64,000 nt of DNA from Gentiana macrophylla (taxonomy: Eukaryota > Streptophyta > Magnoliopsida > Gentianales > Gentianaceae), in assembly GCA_026214975.1 (NCBI GenBank), contig JAOBSW010000770.1:1-64000 (forward strand), read 5' to 3'. Under the pieces are notes generated by a model. That model saw only the letters and a program-made list of their open reading frames with translations. It had not been told where the DNA came from and searched no databases. Each line of letters opens with the position of its first letter. Position 1 is the stretch's first letter. The position numbers and the translations under genes are program-made. This document shows, piece by piece, positions 32,804 to 43,479 of the stretch.

Positions 32804-33312
32804 ACGAGATTTGCCCTAGGATTTTCTAAAGGAATCAATAACGAGCTCGAAACAACGATCTTAGATAATCCAACCAAAGAACGTTGGCAAGAACGCCACA
32901 ACGCTTGCTCAAGGCGCTGATAAGTTCTTTAAGGGGTGGAACTCTACAACGAAGAGATCCTCACTGCAAGTGATAAACAAGTCAATAGACTCAATAATAA
33001 TTTCACTCAAAATTGAAGCTGTTTGTAAAATAACAACCTAGGTGCCTTATATAGGCTACAATATTCATGAAACTAATGTAGCTAACTAATGTGGGATAAA
33101 TTACATTGTAATTTTCGCCACTTTATTTTGTAACAAATCTAACTCAACCCCTAATAAGCCCAAAAGGCTATTATTTTCTAAAAATAAACACCTGGCCCAA
33201 TATACTAACATATGGGCAACTTTTGACACGGAACCAAGGCCGTTTTATTCATTAAAACACCGAATACTAAAATAAACAAAACAAATAAAATGTCTCGGGA
33301 CGGATCACATCA
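32804..33312 (-). repeat. array LTR c (inner, truncated)
   Basis: Has the same truncation point as LTR b (GAACAAAAAAAACGAGATTTG), differing at one base near the joint. Confidence 0.88.
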
Positions 33313-34230
33313 TTCCCTCCCGATTGGAAAGGATTCGTCCTCGAATCAACAGGACGTCATAGAAGTCGACGATCGAAACCAAGTTTGAACAAACCGCAAA
33401 ACGCGTCAATGATATACCGAGGATCAAAGATAATTTGGATATACGGCTCCAAAGCAATAGCATGTCTAGATGTCGATCCTTGCTTCCGCAATAGAACATA
33501 AGAAAAGTCACTTGGTTGGATATCGACGGTGATGAAACTCGGAGTGTGACAACATAATCATAGAAATGCAATGTAGGATCTTCATAAACACGCAAGGCAA
33601 AAGGATCAATAAAAATGTGCGCGGTTTGCCACCATTAACAACCGGGATAGTTCATCCAAAGGCAATATAGGGCGGCATTGGATGTATCCAACAACATGGT
33701 TTCCTCCTCATGTGGATGATCCTCTGCACACGCTGAGAAGACAAAATACAATTTGGAACAAGAATTTGAGAGCATAGTTTCTCCTTGTGCCTCATCCACA
33801 ATCAACTCTTTGCGTACTTCCTCCACAATAGACACCTCTGACATCTCTATTTTCTCTTCCCCAATTTCAGGTTCATCCACCTCCACTGTCACATCGACAA
33901 CTATAGAACTATTTTCTTCCTCCCTTTCCAAATCCTCCTCACTAATGTTAACAACCTCGTCATTTTCCGCTTTAGTCCACCCATTTTCCTTTTGAATGTC
34001 AGCCCACCGTTTGGCCTCCTCCGCCTGTAGTAGTTCAACTTCCTTTTCCAATCTATCCTGCAACTCTTGCGTCTTAACTTGCATAATAGCCTTAATTTCT
34101 TGTTTCAACTTCACACCGAGTGCACGATTATTCTCCAAGGATCCTTGCTATCACTTTGCTAACATGCTCTCATTTCGATCCGCTTAACTCGGTTTGACGC
34201 TCTGTTCCTTTCTACGATCCCGTCTCTCAT
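33305..34230 (-). pseudogene. array gag-like ORF, copy C (broken)
   Basis: Third copy. The start region (about 34140-34230) is damaged by small indels. 33635-34138 reads in frame from ENNRALGVKLKQEIKAI, and 33305-33595 carries the C-terminal part in another frame. The broken ends match copy B closely at the DNA level. Confidence 0.7.
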
Positions 34231-35321
34231 AATGATCAAAATAAGGCATATTCCCACAATTATCTCATGTTTACTCAGCTGATGCTCAATCGTAATGAAT
34301 TTTTTTGATAGCGAGAATTACACAGGTGTGAAAATTTTCACACCCAGATGTGAAACCCACGTATTTAAGCACCGAACGACTACAAATTTGGGAAAACTCA
34401 AAAGACAAAAGTTGTAGAACTGAGAGTTTTCTAAAGGATGTCAAATTTTCAGATTTTTTGGAGATACGTAAGTCGTTCTAACAATCGTTTTTCAGAAACT
34501 GATGCAATCTGTCAAAAATTTCCAGATTGATAGCTGTGACTTAAGGTGCCGAATCCGTTAAAAATACATCGAATTTGGAAAATATCAAAAGACAAAAGTT
34601 GTAGATCTGCAAATTTCCTATAAGTTCACCAATTTTCAGGTAATTGTAATTCGTTTAACCCACTGAAAACGAATTCAAACAATGATTTACTGCTGCAGTT
34701 TTTCTGGACAGATTGTTTGGAGTAATCGGCGGTTTTCGGCAAGATTTATGTTGAATCTGGATTGGGTGTAAAGAGAGAAATTGTAGCACGAGATGTATTC
34801 TATACATGGTAAAACGTGCAGAATTTTTCGAATTGTTTTGGTTAGGGAACGAACTGATAAAAAAACGGGATCTGTAAAATAATCAGGGTTCTTGGGATGA
34901 AGGTTTGAAGAATCTTCAAGTTTTCCGGTCGGATGGATGAAGATTTGAAGATTTATGGTGGGGGAGGGACGAAATTAAAGGAAATCAATAACGAATAATT
35001 TTTTGTTTTGAATAATAATGCGAAAAGAAAGAAAATAAATGGGATATTTGATTACCTTTAGTCAACGAAGGCTCCGATACCAAATGATACGATTCCAAGA
35101 ACGGGATTTGTAAAATAATTAGGGTTCTTGGGATGAAAGTTTGAAGAATCTTCAAGTTTTCGGGTAGGATGGATGAAGATTTGAAGATTTTGGATGTTCT
35201 TGGGAGAGGGTGGGCGAAATTAATGAACAAAAACAATGAACTAAGCGCAGGATTTTTTTTTTTGAATTAAGCGAAATCAAAGCGGAAAAGCGGAAAGGGA
35301 TATTTGATTACCTTTAGTCAA

Positions 35322-35339
35322 CCGAAGGCTCTGATACCA
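35322..35339 (-). other. primer-binding site of the array (tRNA-iMet type)
   Basis: The minus strand reads TGGTATCAGAGCCTTCGG, 2 bp after the end of LTR d. It is present only next to this outer LTR; the inner LTRs b and c lost it. Confidence 0.8.
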
Positions 35340-35341
35340 AA

Positions 35342-35863
35342 TGATACGAATCGAAAAACGAGATTTGCCCTAGGATTTTCTAAAGGAATCAATAACGAGC
35401 TCGAAACAACGATCTTAGATAATCCAACCAAAGAACGTTGGCAAGAACGCCAACGCTTGCTCAAGGCGCTGATAAGTTCTTTAAGGGGTGGAACTCTACA
35501 ACGAAGAGATCCTCACTCGCAAGTGATAAACAAGTCAATAGACTCAATAATAATTTCACTCAAAATTGAACTGTTTGTAAAAGAACAACCTAGGTGCCTT
35601 ATATAGGCTACAATATTCATGAAACTAATGTAGCTAACTAATGTGGGATAAATTACATTGTAATTTTCGCCACTTTATTTTGTAACAAATCTAACTCAAC
35701 CCTAATAAGCCCAAAAGGCTATTATTTTCTAAATATAAACACCTGGCCCAATATACTAACATATGGGAAACTTTTGACACGGGCCTAAGGCCGTTTTATT
35801 CATTAAAACACCGAATACTAAAATAAACAAAACAAATAAAATGTCTCGGGACGGGTCACATCA
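35342..35863 (-). repeat. array LTR d (outer, 5' end)
   Basis: 522 bp, complete. On the plus strand it runs from TGATACGAATCG to GGGTCACATCA, followed by the CCAGT target duplication and the Sirevirus protease region. Confidence 0.88.
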
Positions 35864-35868
35864 CCAGT

Positions 35869-36060
35869 CCTTCCACATATGCAACATTCCTGATTGTTAA
35901 TCCATTTCTCACAAGTGTGCCATATCCTCTTGTGTATCATGGTGTGTTCTTGTTGCCAAAATTCACTCTTGGACCATCCTTTGCCACAAAGTTTGATAGA
36001 CAGTGCTTATTCTTTATCATATGTCTGGAACATCCACTGTCAAAGTACCAGACACCCTAC
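35869..36060 (-). pseudogene. Sirevirus protease fragment
   Basis: The minus strand encodes VWYFDSGCSRHMIKNKHCLS, in which D-S-G is the copia protease active site, then KDGPRVNFGNKNTP, a stop, and YGTLVRNGLTIRNVAYVEGL. The reading is cut at 35868 by the array insertion and resumes at 27898. The protease would process gag-pol. Confidence 0.8.
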
Positions 36061-38334
36061 AAAACAAAGTTAATGCATTTTAGGTACCCAAAACTGTTTG
36101 GGTCCATAGTGGTCAGTGGCAAGCATGACCCTTGGCAAATTTCCATAAGGTCTTCTTTGAAAGGTATCATACTTTGGTTCATACATGTATTCTACACATC
36201 CATAAGGTCTAACAATTGGTTGTGTAGGATTCACATATGCTTTATGGCCTTTTGGAATATAATGCTGTTTAAAGTGATTTCTTTTGTTAGAAGCACTAGG
36301 TTAACCATAGGTTTGCTGTCTGTTATGAACATCCCTATAATATGGAGTCTGCTGAGGTCCCTTTTTGAGGTCTTGTATAAGTCCTCTGCTGATTCCATTG
36401 CTTAAGTTTTACCCTAGCAGCATGGTTATATCTGTTGTTTCTAGCAGTAGAAACATGAATATTCTAATCATCATCAGTAGGGAACATTCTACCTTTCCCC
36501 CTGAGATAAGAATCCCTTGAATGATTACATTTTTGGGTTTAGGATTTTTATCCTTGGAATATTTCTGATTTCTACCTTTTTGTGGTTCAACAGACTTGGT
36601 AGCAGGTACAGCAGTATTAGTCTTGGATTTGTTCTTTTTGTTAGGTGCTGTTGACCTTTTTGACTTCTGATTTTGCTTCCTTGAAGTCTTCTCTGTAGGC
36701 TTCACTGCCTCAGCAACCCTTTTGAGAGTTGGATCTTGTGCAGGTACAAAGTTAGGACCAATTCTGGCACTAGGTTCAGTGACCTTACTGGATCCACTCT
36801 TATTAGATTGTTGAGTTCCAAATCCAAGCCCTGTTCTATCACCATAAGGCTTTCCAGATTTGAATGCAGTGGAGGAACAAGTTTGTTCAGCAGATTCAAC
36901 AGCTACTGAATGTTCAGCAGGCTTATGTTGATTCTGTCCAACTTCTTTTTCCTTACCCTTGAGAATTATTAATTCAGCATTTAACCTTTCAACTTCTGAT
37001 TGAAGAGCTTCTTTTTCAGCCTTCACAATCTCATAACCAGATTGTATTATCCTCAGTTGATTAAGGATGGCATCCAAAGTTTCTTCATTGTCAGAATTTT
37101 TAGGATTTGAACCACAAGTTGATTCACAATCACTTCCAGCAGGAGTGTTAATAGATACATAATTGTATACCTCCTCTGTTTCATCCATATTTGCCATTAA
37201 AGCATAATCATCCATATCAGCAACAAGTGCAGTATCATCAGATTCATTTCCTTTTTCTGATTCTACTTCATATCCCGATTCATCTTCAGCAACCATAGCT
37301 TTCTTGCCAGATCTTCTTTGCTGACTTTTGCTCTTCAGTAGGTCTGGACAATCAGGTCTAAAATGTCCAAGATTCTTTCATTTAAAGCAAAGATAATCAG
37401 GTTCCTTCTTCTGTTTTAGTTCAGGACAGTCAGGTTTGAAGTGTCCTGGTTTCTTGCAATGATAGCACAAGTAATCATTATCTTTCTTTGATTCTTCCTT
37501 CTTCTTTTCACTGAATTTCTTTGTGAAATTCCTTGGAGAACCCTTTCATGTTTTCATCATTCTGATTTTCTTGCTCAGTAGGGCAATTTGCTCTTGCATC
37601 TCATCCAGTAGATCATCTTGAGCTCCTGATGTATCTTCTTGATGTGAAGCAGCCAATGCAGTGGTCTTTGGCTCTTCTTTTTCAGTCTCAGGCACAAGCT
37701 TTTTGCTGAATTCATAGGCTTTAAGATCTGAAAACAATTTGAAGGTGTCCTCTTCATGTAAACTTCTCATTTCTTCTATGGCAGTCACCTTCATCTCCCA
37801 AACTTCTTTTGCAGGTAATGCTTCCAAGATTTTTGAATTGATTTCTTCTTGTGATTATTTCACACTCAGTAGGGTGAGTTCATCCATGATTGCAATGAAT
37901 CTTGACTCCATTTGTTCAATGGTTTCATTTGGTTCCTGAAACTTCTTCTTTGCCACACTGAACTTATTCTTCTTGATTGCATCAGTGCCTTCACAAATTA
38001 ATTGCAACTTATCCAAAAGGTCCTTGGCAGTCTTGCAATCCTTCACCTTCATATACATATTGCTATCCAAAGTTCTGTATATAATATCAATAGCAATGTT
38101 GTTGAGGTTTGCTCTTTTTCTATCTTCAGCAGTCCATTCTCTTTTTGGCTTAGGAATGTACTATGTCTCATCTCCCACTATGACTGACTTGTTGATTTCT
38201 AGTGGTCCATCTGTCAGCACATCCATCATTTCATCATGTGTTGCAGCTCGATAAGCCTGCATAAGACGTTTATACTCATCAAAACGATCTAAGGAACACA
38301 TCAACATTGTTCTAGCATACTGGTTGTTATCCAT
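36061..38334 (-). pseudogene. Sirevirus gag and gag-pol linker
   Basis: The ATG at 38332-38334 starts MDNNQYARTMLMCSLDRFDE. A UBN2-type gag domain follows (MYMKVKDCKTAKDLLDKLQL, FQEPNETIEQMESRFIAIMD, ALPAKEVWEMKVTAIEEM). Next are two zinc knuckles at about 37380-37480: CYHCKKPGHFKPDC is intact, and in the second the middle Cys codon is a TGA stop (CFK*KNLGHFRPDC). From 37296 to 36409 comes a long charged linker with a probable coiled coil (KAEKEALQSEVERLNAELII) and a Lys/Ser-rich tail. Stops near 38160, 37860 and 37545 break the frame. Sireviruses are known for an extended gag with paired knuckles. Confidence 0.82.
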
Positions 38335-38420
38335 GATGCAAAGCTTTGAAAATCAGAAACTTGAGAAAGTTTTCAAAGTATTTTCACAAGCACAACAAGT
38401 AGGATTACTTTGCAATGAAG

Positions 38421-38438
38421 CCTTTGCGCTCGATACCA
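38421..38438 (-). other. primer-binding site of the Sirevirus
   Basis: The minus strand reads TGGTATCGAGCGCAAAGG two bases after the 5' LTR. It differs from TGGTATCAGAGC by a small change in the middle; either mutation or a base-calling error could explain it. Confidence 0.65.
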
Positions 38439-38440
38439 TT

Positions 38441-40096
38441 TGTTGGTCCTTGAAAAGGCTTTAGTTAAGTTTAGAGGAGGGTGAATAAACTTAACACTTA
38501 AAACTTTTGGAGTTAACACACTCAAGCAACCCGGACTGCCTGCCGGTCGATGTAGTCTGGTTTCGTTGAGTTTTACTGGATTTGTTGCAGGGTAATATAT
38601 TTAAATTAAGCCTTATTACTTGTTGATAAAATATAATACCAAGTATTAGATACTCAGTAGTGCATGTGTGTGATTCAGTTGCTAGATTCAGTAGGTTGAT
38701 GTGCTAAATATAGTAAGTGAAGAATATAAATGCAGAAAGTAAGTAGGCAGATTTTATAGTTGTTCCAGGTGGTGTAATCCTGTAGTCCACTCTTCTCCTG
38801 TGATGTGGAGGTAATTCACTAGAGATTCTTGAGGTAGCAGTTACAAAAAATCCCTAAGTTGCTTGTCCTTCACCAATAACTATGGCTTCACAAACTAAAC
38901 ACTTGGAACAGGTAGGATTGCTGCTCCAAAGTCTTCCACTAGTCCTTGAAGGGTAGGATTGCCTCTTCACCAGCTCCACCACAAACAAAATTCCTTGACA
39001 CAAATGTGCTTCACTGTCTTCAGCAGATTCCTTGTAAAAGAAAGATTGAATCAAGTAAGTGATTCAGCTTTCAGCAGCTTGTGGTCTTCAAGTGTGTAAA
39101 CTTGATGTAGCTTGAAAACAGATTACACTTGAAGAGTTTTACTGGATCAGCAGCTTTATGCTCAGTAGGGTCAGCAGGGTGTTTTCTTGATAAGAATCTG
39201 AAGCTCAAGATTTTACTTTGTTTTTCTCTCAAAAATCACCACTTGTATCTGAATTAGGAGTCCTCTATTTATAGGTGAAAATCCTTGTGACTTATGTTTG
39301 AAATTCAAACATAGCCGTTTCAAATTTGTCCCATTTGACTTGCTTTACATCACTTTCATTCATAATCGACATTGTCGAATGCTTTTGACGCTTTCTTGTC
39401 TGTCCACCCTTTGACTTGTATCCATTGGATAATCTTCTGTTTCTTCCCAACGTCCCTTTAATCTTAACCATTGATTTGTTTGATAAAATCAGAGGTTGTT
39501 AGCTGTCCTTTTCTTTGTAATCTTCCAATGTAACCTTTAAATAATTCAGAATATATATATCAGCAGGTTCCTGAGGGTATTAGTCTGCTGAAATATATAT
39601 AAGTCAGCTAATCCAAGTTGCTGTGTTCATTAAAACACTTCAGCTGACTTTTCTTATATTTAACTTTTTATTATGAAGTTAGATTACACCATTTAGAAAA
39701 TAACTAAGTTCCAATCACCACTTAACTTGTGGAACTTGAACCTTGTACACAAGGTATATGTAATCAATTTAGGTCATCACAGACTTCCCTAAATTCTGAT
39801 TCCATATCATTGACTTTAAATACTAAGTTTGATCCCTTAGCCTTCAATAAGCGAGTTTGAGCCTCACTTTCCGGTCTTGATGAGGTTCCTAAACTAGTCT
39901 CTATGACCTAGGTACTCTCTTGATCTAGACAAGTCTCATTGATGTAAGTCGGTGACCAATTCTGATGCTTGTTTGATCAAACCTATACAAAGATCAAACT
40001 CTAATAAGCCTATACATTTGATCTAGACATCTTTTTGCCTTTGCTCTATAACAGCTAGTCTGGCACTTATCACTAAAACATAAAATAAGTCCAACA
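38441..40096 (-). repeat. 5' LTR of the Sirevirus
   Basis: 1656 bp, same ends as 16633-18338. The TATA box is the complement of CTATTTATAG at about 39265-39274. It is about 50 bp shorter than the partner, largely because of blocks near 38520-38575 and 39060-39080. Confidence 0.9.
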
Positions 40097-40101
40097 GTAA
40101 C

Positions 40102-40455
40102 AAATTGGTCCTTGGTCAAGCGTAATGGTCATTTGAGTATTAAAACCCAATTTTATTTTACCACTTTTGATCATACTTTTGCATTTCGCTTATTATAAGT
40201 AGCTCAATGCAAAACACAATCTTAAAAAATGGACTTAAAAAATCTTGCTTCGTGATCAAATTTGAATGCGAGACGACATCATTTTTTACCGCAAATTTGC
40301 CTTTGATTTTGAAGTTGGTTTAATATGTCGTTTATAGCATTGAACTCCTATAAACGTGAGTTATGTAGTAGTATGATTGTAAATTGGTTTTTTCATAATG
40401 AAAGGGCAAGAACGGAATATTTTCACTAATTAGGGGCCAATATGTTAAAAAAAAT
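40102..40455 (-). other. CRK intron 4 remnant, right piece
   Basis: AT-rich with no coding potential. It continues the intron sequence left of 16633. It ends with GGGGCCAATATGTTAAAAAA (40433-40452), the possible inverted partner of text at 16548-16577. Confidence 0.5.
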
Positions 40456-40460
40456 ATGAT

Positions 40461-40949
40461 TGTCAGCAAAGTGTCTTAAACTCTACATCTGGTAGTCGAT
40501 GGTCAGCTGATAAATGTATCCAAGTCTGTGAAAGTCAGTTGGGAAGTGAGAGGTTCTTACGGTGTCGCAGTCCCGTTGTGGGTCTCATTGATCAGTTTTG
40601 GATACAACTGAGTTCTACATCTGAGTAATGATCAGCTGAGTTAGGTCAGCAGAGGGATCCAACTTTTGGGGCATTTATGGCAATCTGACAAAGATCCTTT
40701 GACGGTTAGGGTTTAGGGATCTGTGCCTATAAATACCAACTGTATTGATCACTGTAATGTGTGTAATCCGTCTGAAATTCAGTCCCTAATAAAATATATC
40801 TTTTCTGTCCATGGAGTAGTCGGCACAACGCCGAAAACCACGTTAAATCCTGTCTTTTTCTTGTTTCTATTTTTTCTATTGATTGTTACTGTTAGATTGC
40901 TTCTGTTAATTGTCTATCTTGCAAATGGATTCCCTATCCTGTTATAACT
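40461..40949 (+). repeat. 5' LTR of copia-C
   Basis: 489 bp starting TGTCAGCAAAGTG. The TATA box CCTATAAATACC is at 40728-40735. Compared with the 3' LTR it lacks several CTGCTGA/CAGCAG words (region 40490-40600). Confidence 0.88.
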
Positions 40950-40952
40950 AAT

Positions 40953-40965
40953 TGGTATTAGAGAA
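40953..40965 (+). other. primer-binding site of copia-C
   Basis: TGGTATTAGAGAA, three bases after the 5' LTR, is one base off the tRNA-iMet site TGGTATCAGAG. Confidence 0.7.
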
Positions 40966-41065
40966 AGGTTTCTAGGAATCATCTGTACGAACGAATTTTA
41001 TCTTCACCAAGACCCTCACCGGTGCTAGGCTTCTGTGATGAAAGTTCTATTCTTTGGCAAGAAAG

Positions 41066-41770
41066 ATGTCTGCAGTTAATGTAAAAATTGATAAATTTAC
41101 AGGAAAAAACATCTTAGTATGTGGCAAATCAAGATGCGGGCCTTTTTAAAACAACAAGGGTTACGGACTCTTTTATCTGGTAAAAGAGATGTCAGTTCAG
41201 CAGATTATGCCAGTCTGGAAGAGAAAGCACATCAACTATCATGTTGTGCTTATTTGATGATGTTATCACTGAAGTTGCAGAGGATGACACGGTTGGGAAA
41301 AGCTTGAAAGCCTGTATATGACTAAGTTATTAACCAACAAGTTGCTGCTGAAGCAGACACTGCTTAGCCTAATGATGCATGAAGGAGGTCAGCTGAGGGA
41401 ACATCTTGATCATCTGAACACAATAATACTTGATCTCAGGAATATTGATGATTAAATCGAAGATGAAGATGCAGCCCTAATTATGTTGGTGTCATTATCA
41501 AGTTCTATGAAAACTTTTTGCAGTCCTTCATACTTAGGAAGGATACAGTGGCTTTAGAGGATGTGAGGACAAACTTGCATGCCATGGAGCTGAGACACAA
41601 GGAAGCAGGGACAGACAGTCATGCTGCTGGACTAATAGTCAGCAGTAGTGGGAAATGATATGGACATCAGTCTGGGAAGAAAAAAATCCAAGAAGTCCAA
41701 AGGTCCTAAGGCCACAGATGTCTATAATTCTTTGTAAGAGAAAGGACATTAGAAGTCCAATTGTACAAAG
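41066..41770 (+). pseudogene. copia-C gag
   Basis: Starts MSAVNVKIDKFTGKN, shifts frame, then MWQIKMRAFLKQQGLRTLLS and DYASLEEKAHQLSCCAYLMM. Further fragments give the UBN2-type middle (HLDHLNTIILDLRNI near 41400). A zinc knuckle near 41720-41765 is degenerate, with a stop in place of a residue before EKGH. Stops are frequent. Confidence 0.75.
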
Positions 41771-41869
41771 AAGAGAAAGCGGCGATGAGAGCAGTGCACA
41801 CAACAGATGTGGTCTGCTGAGTATTACGATGAGGATCCTGGTTCTAGTGGCTGGAGATTTAGCACATCA

Positions 41870-42230
41870 TTCTGATGTTTGGATCCTAGATTCTTGAGCA
41901 TCCTATCATATTTGTCCACACAAGGAGTGGTTTTCTACTTATGAGCAAATAGATGGTGGTCAAATTTCTATGGGAAACAACAAAGTCTACAAGATAGTGG
42001 GAATTGGCTCAGTCAAGTTGAGGACATAGGATGGTAGATTATGCAAACTGAAAGATGTTAGACATGTTCCACAGATGACCAAGAATTTGGTATCTCTTAG
42101 TGTACTGGACAACAAAGGGTTCAATTTCAAGGGAGAAGGTGGAGAGCTGAATGTCAACAAAGATGCAGCTGTGATCCTCAAAGGTATCAAGGAGGGAAAC
42201 TTGTATATATTACAAGGCTCTCATCAGCTC
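41870..42230 (+). pseudogene. copia-C protease
   Basis: VWILDS is followed by TGA where the active-site Gly is expected (D-S-G-A reads D-S-stop-A). Then come CPHKEWFSTYEQIDGGQISM, KVYKIVGIGSVKLRT and KDVRHVPQMTKNLVSLSVLD. The last is the usual end of a copia protease. Confidence 0.8.
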
Positions 42231-42279
42231 TGCTCATTGTTGTGGCATCCAGTGATTCAATGATCCACAGCAGACTCAG

Positions 42280-43170
42280 TTGTGGCACATGAGACTTGGT
42301 CATATGGGTGAAAAAAGAATTCAAGTCCTTTCTTCAGCAGGTTTTCTTGAGGGATATAAGGTCAAGACAATGGATTTTTGTGAGCACAATATGTTTGGGA
42401 AGCTACATAGAATCATGTTCTCAGCAGGCAAACACAGTACAAAGGCATCACTTGATTATATCCGCCCTGATTGTTGAGGTCCATCAAAGGTGGAATTATT
42501 AGGTGGTCACAGATATTTTGTGTCATTCATAGATGACTATTAGAGAATTACTTGGGTGGTGATGATGAAACACAAAAGTGAGCATTCAACAGTTCCAAGA
42601 AGTGGAAGGATCTAGTGGAAAATCAGACAGGCAAGAAAATCAAAAGGCTCAGAACATATAATGGTCTGGAATTCTACCGGTTAGAGTTTGATACATTATG
42701 TAAGGATGAGGGTATTTCCAAACATCATACAGTCAGGAATACACCTCAGCGGAATGGTGTAGCTGAGAGGATGAGTCAAACTCTTCTAGAGAGGGCAAGA
42801 TGTATGCTCTCTAATGCTGGTTTATCAAGGGGAATTTGTGTTGAGGCTGTAACCACAACATGCTACTTAATCAATAGGAGTCCTCACACATGGATCAAAC
42901 TCAAGACCCCATTTGAGATGTGGTCAGGCAAGCCTACCGACTATTCAGTTCTGAGGGTTTTTGGAGGTATATTTTACTATCATATGAGTGAAGGGAAACT
43001 GGAACCAAGGGCTAAGAAGGGAGTGTTTGTAGGATATGGAGATGGGGTGAAGGATTTTAGAATTTTGTCATCAGTAGAGTCCAGGGTCATAGTATGTAGA
43101 GATGTGGTCTTTGATGAAAATTCTATGATCAGATCATCAGTGGAAAGGTCTGCTGAATCAAAACCGTCTT
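42280..43170 (+). pseudogene. copia-C integrase
   Basis: The HHCC part begins LWHMRLGHMGEKRI and ends in a partly lost CXXC. The core includes HRYFVSFIDDY followed by a stop, then KKIKRLRTYNGLEFYRLEFD, where the second catalytic Asp (usually DNG) is Tyr. NTPQRNGVAERMSQTLLERA supplies the Glu. The C-terminal region is clear (LKTPFEMWSGKPTDYSVLRV, KKGVFVGYGDGVKDFRI, VIVCRDVVFDE). Confidence 0.82.
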
Positions 43171-43479
43171 TGAATCTGAGAGGACCGAGAAAGCAGTGGG
43201 CTTGAAGAGAGAGTCGGTGAGATGCAATACTCGGTGATCCAAGTCAACACTCATCTAATCTAGTTGCTGAACCAGAGTCTAATCCAAGCCAGTCAGCTGA
43301 ACAAGGATCGGTTGAGCATCAGACAGGGAACTTTGGTCAATAGAGTATAGTTGTCAGCAGATCTAGAAGATCAAATGTTGGGGTACCTCCTAAGAGGTAT
43401 GGCTTTGATGATATAGTTGGATATGCACTTAAAGTTGCAGAAGAAGTGGATGGTTTTGAACCTTCTACTTATAGGTAAG

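Larger units (their letters stand above)
27904..35863 (-). mobile_element. tandem array of a non-autonomous gypsy-related element (4 LTRs, 3 internal regions)
   Basis: Flanked by perfect CCAGT duplications (27899-27903 and 35864-35868), so it behaves as one insertion. Inside, LTRs lie at 27904-28426, 30360-30867, 32804-33312 and 35342-35863, with three nearly identical ~1.95-kb internal regions between. On the minus strand the outer unit starts at the 35342-35863 LTR, has a tRNA-iMet-type primer site (35322-35339), a gag-like ORF and a polypurine tract (28427-28440). There are no protease, reverse transcriptase or integrase motifs. LTR ends are TGATGTGATCC and CGTATCA. Confidence 0.88.
16633..40096 (-). 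mobile_element. Sirevirus-like Ty1/copia retrotransposon with env-like ORF
   Basis: LTRs of about 1.7 kb (16633-18338 and 38441-40096) have TGTTGG...CCAACA ends and perfect GTAAC duplications at 16628-16632 and 40097-40101. On the minus strand the order is primer site, gag with two zinc knuckles, protease, integrase, reverse transcriptase and RNase H, then a long additional ORF region before the 3' LTR. Copia gene order plus a large env-like region after pol and long LTRs is the Sirevirus (SIRE/Maximus) plan. It spans 23.5 kb, of which about 9.7 kb is later insertions (22475-24216 and 27904-35863). gag, integrase and the env-like ORF are broken. Confidence 0.9.

Noticed and set aside
27918..35868. 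Four direct repeats as a simple segmental duplication of host DNA
   Set aside because: Single CCAGT duplications, LTR ends, one primer site and a polypurine tract show a retrotransposon array.
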